Of a stretch of DNA of 64,000 nucleotides, positions 16,722 through 25,227 are shown piece by piece (position 1 is the first letter of the stretch; the number at the start of each line of letters is the position of its first letter). Both the position numbers and the translations under genes were made by a program. Source of the stretch: Flavobacterium resistens (GTDB lineage: Bacteria; Bacteroidota; Bacteroidia; Flavobacteriales; Flavobacteriaceae); assembly GCF_900182645.1 (NCBI RefSeq), contig NZ_FXTA01000002.1:930001-994000 (forward strand). Direction: 5' to 3'. The notes beneath the pieces were generated by a model. The model had not been told where the DNA came from. It made no database searches and saw only the letters and a program-made list of their open reading frames with translations.

Positions 16722-18239
16722 CTATAATAACGAATGACAAGTCATTGCATTTGGTTGAGCCACTCCCATCAATTCTAAAATTGTTGGAGCAATATCACCT
16801 AAAACACCATTCTGAATATTTTTCAATTCTTTGTCAACCAAAATAATCGGCACAGGGTTTGTTGTGTGCGCCGTATTTGGGCTTCCATCAGGATTGATCA
16901 TCGTTTCGCAGTTTCCGTGATCGGCAATTACAATTGTAGTGTAATTGTTTGCAAGAGCAGCGTCAATTACTTTTTTCGCGCAAGCGTCAACCGCTTCACA
17001 AGCTTTAATTGCAGCTTCCATAATTCCGGTATGTCCGACCATGTCTCCGTTTGCGAAGTTTAAACAAACAAAATCAACTTCACCTTTGTTCAATTCAGGA
17101 ACAAGAGCATCCGCAAGTTCGTAAGCGCTCATTTCTGGCTGTAAATCGTAAGTTGCAACTTTTGGTGAGTTTCTTAAGATTCTAGATTCACCTTCAAAAG
17201 GAGTTTCTCTACCTCCAGAGAAGAAGAAAGTTACGTGAGGATATTTTTCAGTTTCAGCAATTCTGATTTGTTTTTTGCCCGCTTTTTCTAAAACTTCACC
17301 AAGTGTTTCTGTAATATTATCTTTATTGTAAACCACTTTTACGTTTTGATACGTTTCGTCGTAGTTTGTCAATGTTACATAATACAAGTTTAGTTTATGC
17401 ATATTTTGTTCGTGGAAATCCTGTTGCGAAAGCGCTTCAGTAAGTTCACGTCCTCTATCTGTTCTAAAGTTGAAGAAAATTACGACATCACCTTCAACAA
17501 TTGTAGCAAGCGGTTTTTCAGTTTCATCAACAATAACCACTGGTTCGATAAATTCGTCTGTAACATCTTTTTCGTAGCTTGCAAGAACACTTGCAACAGC
17601 ATTTTTAGATGGCGTTCCAACTCCGTTTACAACTAAATCGTAAGCTAATTTTACACGTTCCCAACGTTTGTCGCGATCCATTGCATAGTAACGACCAACG
17701 ATTGAAGCGATTTTTACAGGAGTATCTTTAATATATTCATCCAAATCATGAATGTATTTTGCTCCAGATTTAGGGTCAACATCACGTCCGTCTGTAAATG
17801 CGTGAACATAAACCTGATCTAAACCATATTCTTGCGAAGCATCAATTAAACCACGTAAGTGAGAAGTATGAGAGTGAACACCTCCGTCAGAAACTAATCC
17901 TAGAAAGTGTACTTTTTTATTGTTTTCTTTAGCATAAGTAAAAGCATCAATTAAAACTTGTTCTTTAGCAAGTGTTTTGTGTGCTACAGCTAAATTTATT
18001 TTGGCTAAATCCTGATACACAATTCTTCCGGCGCCAAGGTTCATGTGGCCAACTTCACTATTTCCCATTTGTCCTTCAGGCAAACCAACGTTTAATCCGT
18101 CAGTTCTTAATTGAGCGCTTGGGTAATTTTTGTAAAGACTGTTTATAAAAGGAACATTTGCATTGTCTATTGCAGATACTTTAGGGTCAGGAGATTTTCC
18201 CCAACCGTCTAAAATCATAAGGATAACTTTCTTGTTCAT
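16722..18239 (-). CDS. gpmI: 2,3-bisphosphoglycerate-independent phosphoglycerate mutase
   Basis: A 505-residue metalloenzyme that interconverts 3- and 2-phosphoglycerate in glycolysis and gluconeogenesis. Metal and catalytic features: Asp11 in MILDGWG, the phosphoserine Ser61 in GQMGNSEVGHMNLGAGR, FTDGRDVDPKSG, NFRTDRGRELTEAL, CLNFANGDMVGHTG and VIADHGNCE. Length is standard (about 505-515). The frame is open further upstream, but the ATG at 18239 is chosen because MNKKVILMILDGWG is the family N-terminus. A textbook promoter (TTG-N18-TATCTTTG) sits immediately in front of it. Confidence 0.97.
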   Translation of the reverse strand: MNKKVILMILDGWGKSPDPKVSAIDNANVPFINSLYKNYPSAQLRTDGLNVGLPEGQMGNSEVGHMNLGAGRIVYQDLAKINLAVAHKTLAKEQVLIDAFTYAKENNKKVHFLGLVSDGGVHSHTSHLRGLIDASQEYGLDQVYVHAFTDGRDVDPKSGAKYIHDLDEYIKDTPVKIASIVGRYYAMDRDKRWERVKLAYDLVVNGVGTPSKNAVASVLASYEKDVTDEFIEPVVIVDETEKPLATIVEGDVVIFFNFRTDRGRELTEALSQQDFHEQNMHKLNLYYVTLTNYDETYQNVKVVYNKDNITETLGEVLEKAGKKQIRIAETEKYPHVTFFFSGGRETPFEGESRILRNSPKVATYDLQPEMSAYELADALVPELNKGEVDFVCLNFANGDMVGHTGIMEAAIKACEAVDACAKKVIDAALANNYTTIVIADHGNCETMINPDGSPNTAHTTNPVPIILVDKELKNIQNGVLGDIAPTILELMGVAQPNAMTCHSLL

Positions 18240-18255
18240 TACTTTTTGTTTTCTA

Positions 18256-18284
18256 CAAAGATAAGTCATTTCTATACTTTGCAA
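18256..18284 (-). promoter_or_regulatory. Predicted gpmI promoter
   Basis: Minus strand: TTG (plus 18282-18284), 18-nt spacer, TATCTTTG (plus 18256-18263). Both elements and the spacing match the Flavobacterium primary sigma-factor consensus. The leader to ATG 18239 is roughly 10-15 nt. This is the clearest promoter in the window. Confidence 0.75.
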
Positions 18285-18378
18285 GAAAGTCACGGTACAT
18301 TTATATTTAATAAAATGAAGCGTATTAAAAAATAATAATTTAATTAAAGAAGGACTTTTTTTTTAAAATTAATTCACG

Positions 18379-20808
18379 CTAAGCTCTTTTTCTTATCTTA
18401 TTTTTGACAGCATTATAGTCAATAAAGTATTTGACGCTGATTGAAAAAACGTGTTTTAATGCATCATTATTTAGCAAAGCCGTTACATTATCCTTATATT
18501 GTTTATCAATAACGCGCTCAAAATTATCAGCATTATTGCGGTACAATACAGAAACCTGACTTCCTGGAGCAAACCACCATGAGTACGATAAATCGGCATT
18601 CCAGGAATAAAAACTTGAATTTTTATTGTCTGTGTATTCTGGATATGGTGTCAATGTGCCGTCCTCTTCCAATTGTAAAATATCTTTATTTTCAGCATAA
18701 GACCAATATTGTCTCACCGATAAATTAAACGTCATTGTGCTATTTAAGGCATATTTTCCTCCGAGAGTATTAGAGTAAGTAATAACATTTCTATTTGCAA
18801 AAACAATGTTGTCAGGAGTGTTTTCATTGTCATCGCCATCTACGTTGTCAATATATCCTTTATTGTTGTTTTTTCTGAAAAAGCTAAAATAATACGTCAT
18901 AAGCAGTTTGTCGTTAAAACGATATCTCGGACCTACATCAAAGCCATAAGCCATTCTTCCTGGTTCGTCTGCAAATACAATAGACGGATTAAGGTCCAGT
19001 GCAAATTTTTTATTGTAATTAGTTGAAACGCTTCCCCAAGCCTCGATTTTTCTCGGAATAATGACATATCTGTTGTCAGCTCTTGGCTCGTAATAATCAT
19101 GAGATTCTAAAGGATAAATGGTAAATCCTCCTCCGTAATAATTATTTTTTACAGTTGTCAAATTTACATTGGCATTAATGCTATTGTCCTGTACTTTTCC
19201 AGATTCTTTATTGAATTCGGCATACATGTTATAGTTGACTCTAAAGCTGTTGAAAAGTTTCGTTGGATTTAGGATTCTATAATTTGCATTTCCATAAAAG
19301 TTATAATAATTGGTGTAGAAATTAATTCCAAGGTCATTTGGATCGTAACCTTTCGTCACAAAATCAGAACCAAAACTGTAGCGGTATTTTCCGCTAGTTT
19401 CTGCAAAACCGATTGTTGTAAAAACGCCATTTTTATCTTCTTCTGTATTAATATGACTGTATTTTGCATTTCCATATAAACTATAAGTGTTTGCTTTAGT
19501 ATTTAAATCCCAAGCCAGACCTGTGACATTTGCATCTCTATAATGTCCATTTCTCGTAACATTCGTATTAATAAAAGTAACCGATGAGTTTTTACGAAAA
19601 CGCTGATCCAAAACGAGAACATTGTAATTTGTCAAAGGTTCAACAATTACGCGTCTTGTTTCATTTGAAATAGTGTCTTTTATTGTAGCAAAAGTTTTTT
19701 CGGTAACAGCATTCAAAACGCCAATTCCTAAACCTTTTTTTGTTCTTCCTGAAACTTTTAATGCATTTACAAGATTCACATTTTGAACATTTTCAATGAT
19801 TTTTTCATTATCATTTAGTTCGGGATCAATTGATGGGCTTCCTCCAATTCTTCTCGAATAAAAAATGTTTCCTTTATTAAATAAATCAGTTCCTTCTGTA
19901 AAAAAAGCACGATTCTCATTGAATTGCTGTTCAAACGGACTCAAATTTAAGATTCGATCGTCGTATTTTGTTTGTCCAAAATCTGGAATTAAAATGGCAT
20001 CAAGTGTAAAAGCATCATTAATTCCGTACTTAATATCCATTCCGCCTTTCATTTGACCGTACGTTTTTTGGCCGTCAGCAGCATTTAAATAATAAGAAGC
20101 ATACGGCAAAAAGAACAATCGAGTAGGAGGTTTAATGTTTTCAATTCCGGCCAATTCTCCATTTTGCTGGGTAAAAGTTCCAATTTTAGTATCAATTAGA
20201 TTCCACGTGTATTTTTTGCGTTCGCGTTTTACTTCTCTAAAAAAGTTGATTCCCCAGGTTTGTTTATTTTCTGCAGAAAAACGAAGCGCCGCATAAGGAA
20301 GTTTAATTTCGACAATCCAGCCTTTGTCTGTAATACGGGCTTTGCTCAGCCAGACAGCATCCCAAGAATAGTCTTCTCCAATTGCGTCTGTCATAATACA
20401 ATCGCCCTGAACGTCGGCAGCAGAAACGAAAAACTCAAAATTTTGCTGTCCGTCATTAAAGCCATTTACAAAAACTCCAAAAATATCGGCAGTTCCAAAA
20501 TTATCTCGCTGTGATATTTCTTTTAAAATTTTATTTGGCTCATCATCATACATCATGGCGCCAATATAAATAGCATCATTATTATAAAGAACTTTGATTT
20601 CTGTTTTCTTTCCTTCCGGAATTGGTTTGCCATTATCTGGCTCAAACATGATAAAATTAGTTGCAATTGGCGCATTTTCCCAAGCCGCTTCATCTAATTT
20701 CCCATCAATCGAAATAGATTCCACAGTTGATTGAGCCTGAAGGATTTTCTTTTGGCTATAACTCCAAAAAGTGGATAAAAGAAGACTTAAGAAAATTAAT
20801 TTTTTCAT
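18379..20808 (-). CDS. DUF5916 / CBM9-like outer-membrane-associated protein
   Basis: An 809-residue exported protein with signal peptide MKKLIFLSLLLSTFWSYS. Residues about 25-210 resemble the carbohydrate-binding family 9-like domain (SISIDGKLDEAAWENAP, NDAIYIGAMMYDDEP, WIVEIKLPYAALRF). The rest is the DUF5916 region, with QFNENRAFFTEGTDLF and a long series of alternating beta strands rich in aromatic and Asn residues, ending FSISVKYFIDYNAVKNKI. That pattern suggests an outer-membrane beta-barrel. Members are widespread in Bacteroidota and their function is unproven. Single-gene unit, divergent from the YkuD_2 gene. Confidence 0.85.
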   Translation of the reverse strand: MKKLIFLSLLLSTFWSYSQKKILQAQSTVESISIDGKLDEAAWENAPIATNFIMFEPDNGKPIPEGKKTEIKVLYNNDAIYIGAMMYDDEPNKILKEISQRDNFGTADIFGVFVNGFNDGQQNFEFFVSAADVQGDCIMTDAIGEDYSWDAVWLSKARITDKGWIVEIKLPYAALRFSAENKQTWGINFFREVKRERKKYTWNLIDTKIGTFTQQNGELAGIENIKPPTRLFFLPYASYYLNAADGQKTYGQMKGGMDIKYGINDAFTLDAILIPDFGQTKYDDRILNLSPFEQQFNENRAFFTEGTDLFNKGNIFYSRRIGGSPSIDPELNDNEKIIENVQNVNLVNALKVSGRTKKGLGIGVLNAVTEKTFATIKDTISNETRRVIVEPLTNYNVLVLDQRFRKNSSVTFINTNVTRNGHYRDANVTGLAWDLNTKANTYSLYGNAKYSHINTEEDKNGVFTTIGFAETSGKYRYSFGSDFVTKGYDPNDLGINFYTNYYNFYGNANYRILNPTKLFNSFRVNYNMYAEFNKESGKVQDNSINANVNLTTVKNNYYGGGFTIYPLESHDYYEPRADNRYVIIPRKIEAWGSVSTNYNKKFALDLNPSIVFADEPGRMAYGFDVGPRYRFNDKLLMTYYFSFFRKNNNKGYIDNVDGDDNENTPDNIVFANRNVITYSNTLGGKYALNSTMTFNLSVRQYWSYAENKDILQLEEDGTLTPYPEYTDNKNSSFYSWNADLSYSWWFAPGSQVSVLYRNNADNFERVIDKQYKDNVTALLNNDALKHVFSISVKYFIDYNAVKNKIRKRA

Positions 20809-21130
20809 GAAATTTTAAAGGAAAATGGCTGATCAAAATGATATTACTGCACTAATAGACTTCGATTTGTTTCAATTGTTACAGTTTTAAGCGTCAAAAA
20901 TAATGTTTAATTGTATTTTCTTTAAGAAAATGCTCTAAAACGTTTAGATTTTTTGCAGTGGTAAATATCTTACAAAAAAATCAGTTTTTCTTATAAAATG
21001 CAAATTTTTTACTGTTATACTGTTAAAATTTCAGTAAAAAAGCATGGATTCACTGTGTTGAGTTTCAGACGCTTTAATTTTTTTATATTTTTGCCCTACC
21101 CAAATTTAAGTATTAACCTAAAGAAATTCA
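20809..21130. promoter_or_regulatory. 322-bp divergent promoter region
   Basis: Two -7 boxes point outward: minus-strand TATTTTTG (plus 20895-20902) for the DUF5916 gene and plus-strand TATTTTTG at 21086-21093 for the YkuD_2 gene. Neither has a clear -33 TTG. Apart from short AT-rich hairpins nothing else is evident. Confidence 0.4.
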
Positions 21131-21853
21131 ATGATTTACAAAATTTATCCCTTGTTTGTGTTTTTCCTGTTGTCTTTTGGTAAAGATTCAAAAAGCACTC
21201 CCGAAATTAAAACTACAGCAACAAAAAGTATTGCTAAAGTTGCAAAACTTACAGTTGATGCTAAAATTGAAAATGTGTATGACAATTTAAACGCAAACCA
21301 TTTTCAGTTGCCAGAACTTAAAACTTTTTCTGAAGCTTTGAAAGGATTTTACCTTTTAAAAGAAAGAGGAATAGTTCAAAAAGACATTTTAACGCTGATT
21401 GATTTTAGTATGTCATCAAATAGTAAACGCCTTTGGGTGATTGATTTGTCGACTAATACTATACTGTTTCAGTCATTGGTGGCTCACGGAAGAAATACCG
21501 GAGAAGAATTTGCTTCTTCATTTTCTAATAATAATTCTTCTTATAAAAGCAGTCTTGGTTTTTATGCCACAGGTGAAATTTATCAGGGAAAACATGGAGC
21601 ATCATTACGTCTGGATGGATTAGAAAGAGGATATAACAGCAACGCCCGTGAAAGAGGAGTGGTAATGCATGGTGCTGATTATGTATCAGAATCTTTTATA
21701 AGAAATCATAAAAGATTAGGCAGAAGCCAAGGTTGTCCTGCTATTCCTTTTGAACTGAGAGACGAAATAATTGAAACTATAAAAGGCAAATCGTGTTTGT
21801 ATATTTATCATCCATCAAGAAGTTTCTCGATGGAAGAAAGGTTAATCTCTTAA
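21131..21853 (+). CDS. Murein L,D-transpeptidase catalytic domain protein (YkuD_2 family)
   Basis: A 240-residue exported protein; the N-terminus MIYKIYPLFVFFLLSFG acts as signal peptide or anchor. The C-terminal two thirds match the YkuD_2 family: SMSSNSKRLWVIDLSTN, VAHGRNTGEEFASSFSN, GFYATGEIYQGKHGAS, VVMHGADYVSE with the catalytic His, and GRSQGCPAIP with the nucleophile Cys202. Enzymes of this fold form or edit 3-3 peptidoglycan cross-links or attach proteins to peptidoglycan. Its 3' end overlaps the convergent YcbB-like transpeptidase gene by 12 bp, so no terminator separates them. Confidence 0.88.
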   Translation: MIYKIYPLFVFFLLSFGKDSKSTPEIKTTATKSIAKVAKLTVDAKIENVYDNLNANHFQLPELKTFSEALKGFYLLKERGIVQKDILTLIDFSMSSNSKRLWVIDLSTNTILFQSLVAHGRNTGEEFASSFSNNNSSYKSSLGFYATGEIYQGKHGASLRLDGLERGYNSNARERGVVMHGADYVSESFIRNHKRLGRSQGCPAIPFELRDEIIETIKGKSCLYIYHPSRSFSMEERLIS

Positions 21854-23434
21854 TTTAGCATACAAATCCGAATCTAGATTATAAATATCAGCTCTGAAAA
21901 TGAGCTGATTTTTTTTGCTCCAAGCTGTCCAGTACCATTGATATAAAGCATATTTTTTTGTGATCTTGAAACTCACTGTTTTTTTAGAAGCAATTATAGT
22001 GTCAATTTTTACTTTTGAAAATCGTACTGTATCGTTTAAAATATGTTCCGCCAGTTCTAAAGGATTTTCTATTCGAACACATCCGGAACTTAAAGAACGG
22101 TTGCTTCTTCCAAAATAGTTGCGATGATTGGTATCATGCAAATAAACACTATGATGATTTGGAAATAAAATTTTCATAACGCCCAATGAATTAGTGTAGC
22201 CTGGACTTTGTACGTATCGATAATTGTTAGGTTTGTTTTCGTTCCAGGAATTTGGCTCAACAACGTTTCCTGAAGTATCATATATAGTAATGTTTTTATT
22301 GGCTAAATAATTACGATTACGCTTCATTGCGGGAACAACATCCTCTTTTAAAATAGTCGGTGGTACTGTCCAAGTTGGGTTAAAAACGACTGTTCTTAAT
22401 GTTGATGTTATAATAGGAGTTTTTCTTTTGCTTGTCCCAACAACAATATTTCTTACTAAAGTAGTATCTTGAACTTCAACAACATTTAAGCTATAATCCG
22501 GAATGTTGATTATGAAATAATTTTCGGCAAAATCGGTTGTAAACCATCTCCAACGTTCTAAATTGGCAATGATTTGTTGTTTTCTTTTTTCTTTTGAATA
22601 ATTGAGCTCTCTGATTGTTCCCTGGCCAATAACTCCGTCAGAAGCTAAACCGTGTCGTTCCTGGAATTTTTTAATTGACTCAAATGTTTTTTTGTTGTAA
22701 ATGGTAGTCAAACTATCTTTTCCAGTCATGTCTCCCCAAAAAAGCAATCTTTTTTTGATGTTGATTAGCGCAGCATTGCTCTCATTTAAACTTATTTTTT
22801 TTGTCAAAGAATCAGTAGTTATCTTTTCAATATTGTCATCCGGAAAAGTATCAATGATTTCTAGCGCTTTAAGTAATTCTTTATAAGTTTCTGATTTTGG
22901 CTGAATGTTATCGACAATACTATCTAATTTGTTTTTGTTGAAAGCCTTAATAAGAACATCATTCACGTCAAGAATTTTTTCGTCCAAATCCCAATCCGTG
23001 TATAATTTCTTAGGATCTAACTTTCCCTTGAAAAGATGATTTAGGTATTTTTCAAAATTATAAGTTAGTAAAATGTCATAAGTTGCCAAGTCTTTATCAC
23101 TTAGAGAACCAATTCTTTTTTCAAATTTTTGTAATTGTGAAGCTTTGTAATCTTCTGGTTCTAAGCCTAATTTATCTGAATTTTGCAACTGTGATAAAAC
23201 ATAAGTTCTTTTTTTTAGATTACCCCAAACAGTTTTATTTTCAGATGAATTATAAAATTGTTTAAGTGTTTCACTTTTATATGAACCAATTATTGCGGTG
23301 TCAATTTCGACTGATCTTTCGTCTGTAAGAATAATTGCCGGAGCCTTTTTTTTGACAATAGGAATAATTTTCGGCTCTTCTTTTTTACAACCGATAAATA
23401 TGCATATTGCCAAAAAAAAGTAAAGTTTCTTCAT
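21842..23434 (-). CDS. L,D-transpeptidase, YcbB/LdtD-like lipoprotein
   Basis: A 530-residue predicted lipoprotein (MKKLYFFLAICIFIGCKK, lipobox Cys16). Order of parts: an N-terminal helical scaffold (40-230), a PG_binding_1 domain (about 245-285, FESIKKFQERHGLASDGVIG), then the YkuD catalytic domain (about 305-480) with His in HSVYLHDTNHRNYFGR and nucleophile Cys452 in SLSSGCVRIENP. This layout is that of E. coli LdtD (YcbB), which makes 3-3 cross-links in the periplasm. It starts 1 nt after the GNAT gene ends, so the two are one unit, and overlaps the YkuD_2 gene tail to tail. Confidence 0.92.
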   Translation of the reverse strand: MKKLYFFLAICIFIGCKKEEPKIIPIVKKKAPAIILTDERSVEIDTAIIGSYKSETLKQFYNSSENKTVWGNLKKRTYVLSQLQNSDKLGLEPEDYKASQLQKFEKRIGSLSDKDLATYDILLTYNFEKYLNHLFKGKLDPKKLYTDWDLDEKILDVNDVLIKAFNKNKLDSIVDNIQPKSETYKELLKALEIIDTFPDDNIEKITTDSLTKKISLNESNAALINIKKRLLFWGDMTGKDSLTTIYNKKTFESIKKFQERHGLASDGVIGQGTIRELNYSKEKRKQQIIANLERWRWFTTDFAENYFIINIPDYSLNVVEVQDTTLVRNIVVGTSKRKTPIITSTLRTVVFNPTWTVPPTILKEDVVPAMKRNRNYLANKNITIYDTSGNVVEPNSWNENKPNNYRYVQSPGYTNSLGVMKILFPNHHSVYLHDTNHRNYFGRSNRSLSSGCVRIENPLELAEHILNDTVRFSKVKIDTIIASKKTVSFKITKKYALYQWYWTAWSKKNQLIFRADIYNLDSDLYAKLRD

Positions 23435-23435
23435 T

Positions 23436-23873
23436 TTATAATTTTTTATACATCAAATAGTGTTCGCCAACATCTTTAATTTCAAATGCCTCACCCAGAG
23501 TCTGGTAATTCATTTTTTTATAAAAGCCAACAGCGGCGGTTCTTGCATTAAACCAAATCAATTCGACTTTATTTTCATTGCAATAGGTTTCACAATGTTT
23601 GACTAAAGCTTCTCCAAATCCCTTTTTTTGATATGTTTCTAAAACGGCCATCCCGCGAATTTGAGCCTGATTTTTTTCGGCAAATATAGTATTGATTTTA
23701 TAAAATAACGAAATAATTCCTGTTAAATTATCGTTTTCAAATAAACCAAAATGATGGGTTGTCTCTAAATCATCACCTTCAAAGATGCAACTTTCTATAG
23801 GTTTTCCTGCTCTTAAAACAGGTTGACGAACGATATAAGTTTCTTTTGATGGGATTTCTTTAATAATACTCAT
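23436..23873 (-). CDS. GNAT-family N-acetyltransferase
   Basis: A 145-residue single-domain protein of the Gcn5-related acetyltransferase fold. The acetyl-CoA-binding region is AQIRGMAVLETYQKKGFGEALV, with the Q/RxxGxG/A motif as QKKGFG (about 84-94), followed by IWFNARTAAVGFYKKMNYQ and the C-terminal strand DVGEHYLMYKKL. The acceptor is unknown. It is the first gene of a two-gene unit with the YcbB-like transpeptidase (1-nt gap). Confidence 0.88.
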   Translation of the reverse strand: MSIIKEIPSKETYIVRQPVLRAGKPIESCIFEGDDLETTHHFGLFENDNLTGIISLFYKINTIFAEKNQAQIRGMAVLETYQKKGFGEALVKHCETYCNENKVELIWFNARTAAVGFYKKMNYQTLGEAFEIKDVGEHYLMYKKL

Positions 23874-23990
23874 GATTTTTTTTAATTTTTTTCAATTTAT
23901 AACTTTTTAATTTTAAATGTGTTATAAATTATTGTTGTTTTTTATTGAATTTTTTTGCCCAAAAGCTTGTTTTGAACTTAACTTTCTTTT

Positions 23991-23998
23991 TATATTTG
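23991..23998 (+). promoter_or_regulatory. Predicted -7 element of the first tRNA-Gly
   Basis: TATATTTG, exact to TAnnTTTG, 11 nt before the mature tRNA 5' end. TTG triplets at 23967-23969 (21-nt spacer) and 23972-23974 (16-nt spacer) are candidate -33 elements. Confidence 0.65.
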
Positions 23999-24008
23999 CA
24001 CCACCAAT

Positions 24009-24081
<73 letters not shown>

Positions 24082-24117
24082 CTAAAAATAAATAATTTTT
24101 AGATTTTTATTTTTTTA
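24082..24117 (+). terminator. Weak terminator between the two tRNA-Gly genes
   Basis: CTAAAAAT (24082-24089) can pair with ATTTTTAG (24095-24102), followed by a T-rich run to 24116. The stem is entirely A-T apart from one pair. Confidence 0.4.
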
Positions 24118-24132
24118 GAAATTAAAATTATT

Positions 24133-24140
24133 TATATTTG
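24133..24140 (+). promoter_or_regulatory. Predicted -7 element of the second tRNA-Gly
   Basis: TATATTTG followed by CACC, as at the first copy, 12 nt before the tRNA. The repeated box indicates that each tRNA copy has its own promoter. Confidence 0.6.
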
Positions 24141-24152
24141 CACCCTGTTAAT

Positions 24153-24225
<73 letters not shown>

Positions 24226-24229
24226 CTTC

Positions 24230-24262
24230 AAAAGCCGCAAACATTGTTTTGAGGCTTTTTTG
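24230..24262 (+). terminator. Terminator after the tRNA-Gly pair
   Basis: AAAAGCC (24230-24236) pairs with GGCTTTT (24253-24259), extended inside by CAAAC/GTTTTG, then a T run. Confidence 0.8.
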
Positions 24263-24278
24263 TTTTTATTCTTTTTTA

Positions 24279-24348
24279 AAACCATATAAATTAATAAGTA
24301 AGTTTTCTGCAAAAGCTTTATTGAATGAACTTATATAGTTTATATGGT
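24279..24348. repeat. Inverted repeat ACCATATAAA ... TTTATATGGT
   Basis: Arms ACCATATAAA (24281-24290) and TTTATATGGT (24339-24348) are perfect inverted repeats; inner segments TAAGT (24296-24300) and ACTTA (24329-24333) continue the pairing. Related text ATGAACTTATATGGTG occurs at 13523-13538, also directly downstream of a minus-strand gene. It is probably a dispersed AT-rich intergenic element. Confidence 0.5.
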
Positions 24349-24355
24349 GGAAAAA

Positions 24356-25063
24356 TTATTTCAAAGTGCTTAAGTCGCTTTCAGTTTCTAATTCAACTGG
24401 GGTTTCGTTTTGTTTGAATAAACGCGCCGTAAGATTTCCTTTCAAAGTGATTTTTTCTCCTTTTACTTCTAGCCAGCTTCCTTCTCTTAAACCTAAAACG
24501 GGAATCGAATTGAAAGCATGAAATTCTTTGATTCTGGTTTCGCGCGTTTCTCCCATATGTTTTGACTGTAAATCTGGATCTAAATAATGCGGATTTAAGT
24601 TAAATGGAATTAATCCTAAAGTTTGGAAACTTGGAGGATAAATGATAGGCATATCATTTGTTGTTTGCATTGATAGTCCGCAAATGTTGCTTCCGGCACT
24701 AGTCCCTAAATATGGCGTTCCATTTTTTACAGTTTCAGAAAGAAGCTGCATAATGTTATGTCTATATAATTGTGTTACCAGTAAAAAAGTGTTGCCTCCG
24801 CCTGTAAAAATTCCTTCTGCATTTTTAATAGCTTCTTGAGTATCTTCAAATTCGTGAATTCCTTTTACGGTAATATTGATTTTTGCAAAAGCTTCAGAAA
24901 CTTTTTGAGTATAATCGTCATGCGAAATGCCGCTAGGACGCGCATATGGAATAAATAAAAGATTTTTGCAATTTTTAAAATGAGATTGTAATGTCGGTAA
25001 TAAATACTCTAAGTAACTGCCTTCGTGGAGGGTAGAAGTGCTGGCAATAATAACGCTTTTCAT
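24356..25063 (-). CDS. pepE: Dipeptidase E (alpha-aspartyl dipeptidase), peptidase S51
   Basis: A 235-residue cytoplasmic serine peptidase of family S51, which hydrolyses dipeptides with N-terminal aspartate. Visible motifs: FIPYARPSG, FTGGGNTFLLVTQL, the nucleophile Ser122 in GTSAGSNICG, and LNPHYLDPD with the catalytic His. Length matches E. coli PepE (229). Start ATG at 25063 gives the family N-terminus (SVIIASTSTLHEGSYLEYL). It stands alone between the tRNA pair and the CarboxypepD cassette. Confidence 0.92.
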   Translation of the reverse strand: MKSVIIASTSTLHEGSYLEYLLPTLQSHFKNCKNLLFIPYARPSGISHDDYTQKVSEAFAKINITVKGIHEFEDTQEAIKNAEGIFTGGGNTFLLVTQLYRHNIMQLLSETVKNGTPYLGTSAGSNICGLSMQTTNDMPIIYPPSFQTLGLIPFNLNPHYLDPDLQSKHMGETRETRIKEFHAFNSIPVLGLREGSWLEVKGEKITLKGNLTARLFKQNETPVELETESDLSTLK

Positions 25064-25165
25064 AATTTTTAAAATCAGATTCTGTAGGCTAAAGATATTA
25101 AAAACTCTGATTTTGATGATGATTATCAGGCTTTAATTAACATATTTTTACCAAGTCCTTAATAC

Positions 25166-25173
25166 TAAATTTG
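25166..25173 (+). promoter_or_regulatory. Predicted -7 element of the CarboxypepD cassette
   Basis: TAAATTTG matches TAnnTTTG and lies about 54 nt upstream of the first cassette gene. No -33 TTG at standard spacing was found. Confidence 0.4.
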
Positions 25174-25227
25174 GAATACATTAAGATATTTTTACGGCTT
25201 TAAGAATAATTTTAAATTTTCATTATT

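Noticed and set aside
20998..21183. 61-codon ORF ahead of the YkuD_2 gene
   Set aside because: It runs out of frame into the real gene, and the promoter -7 box for that gene lies inside it.
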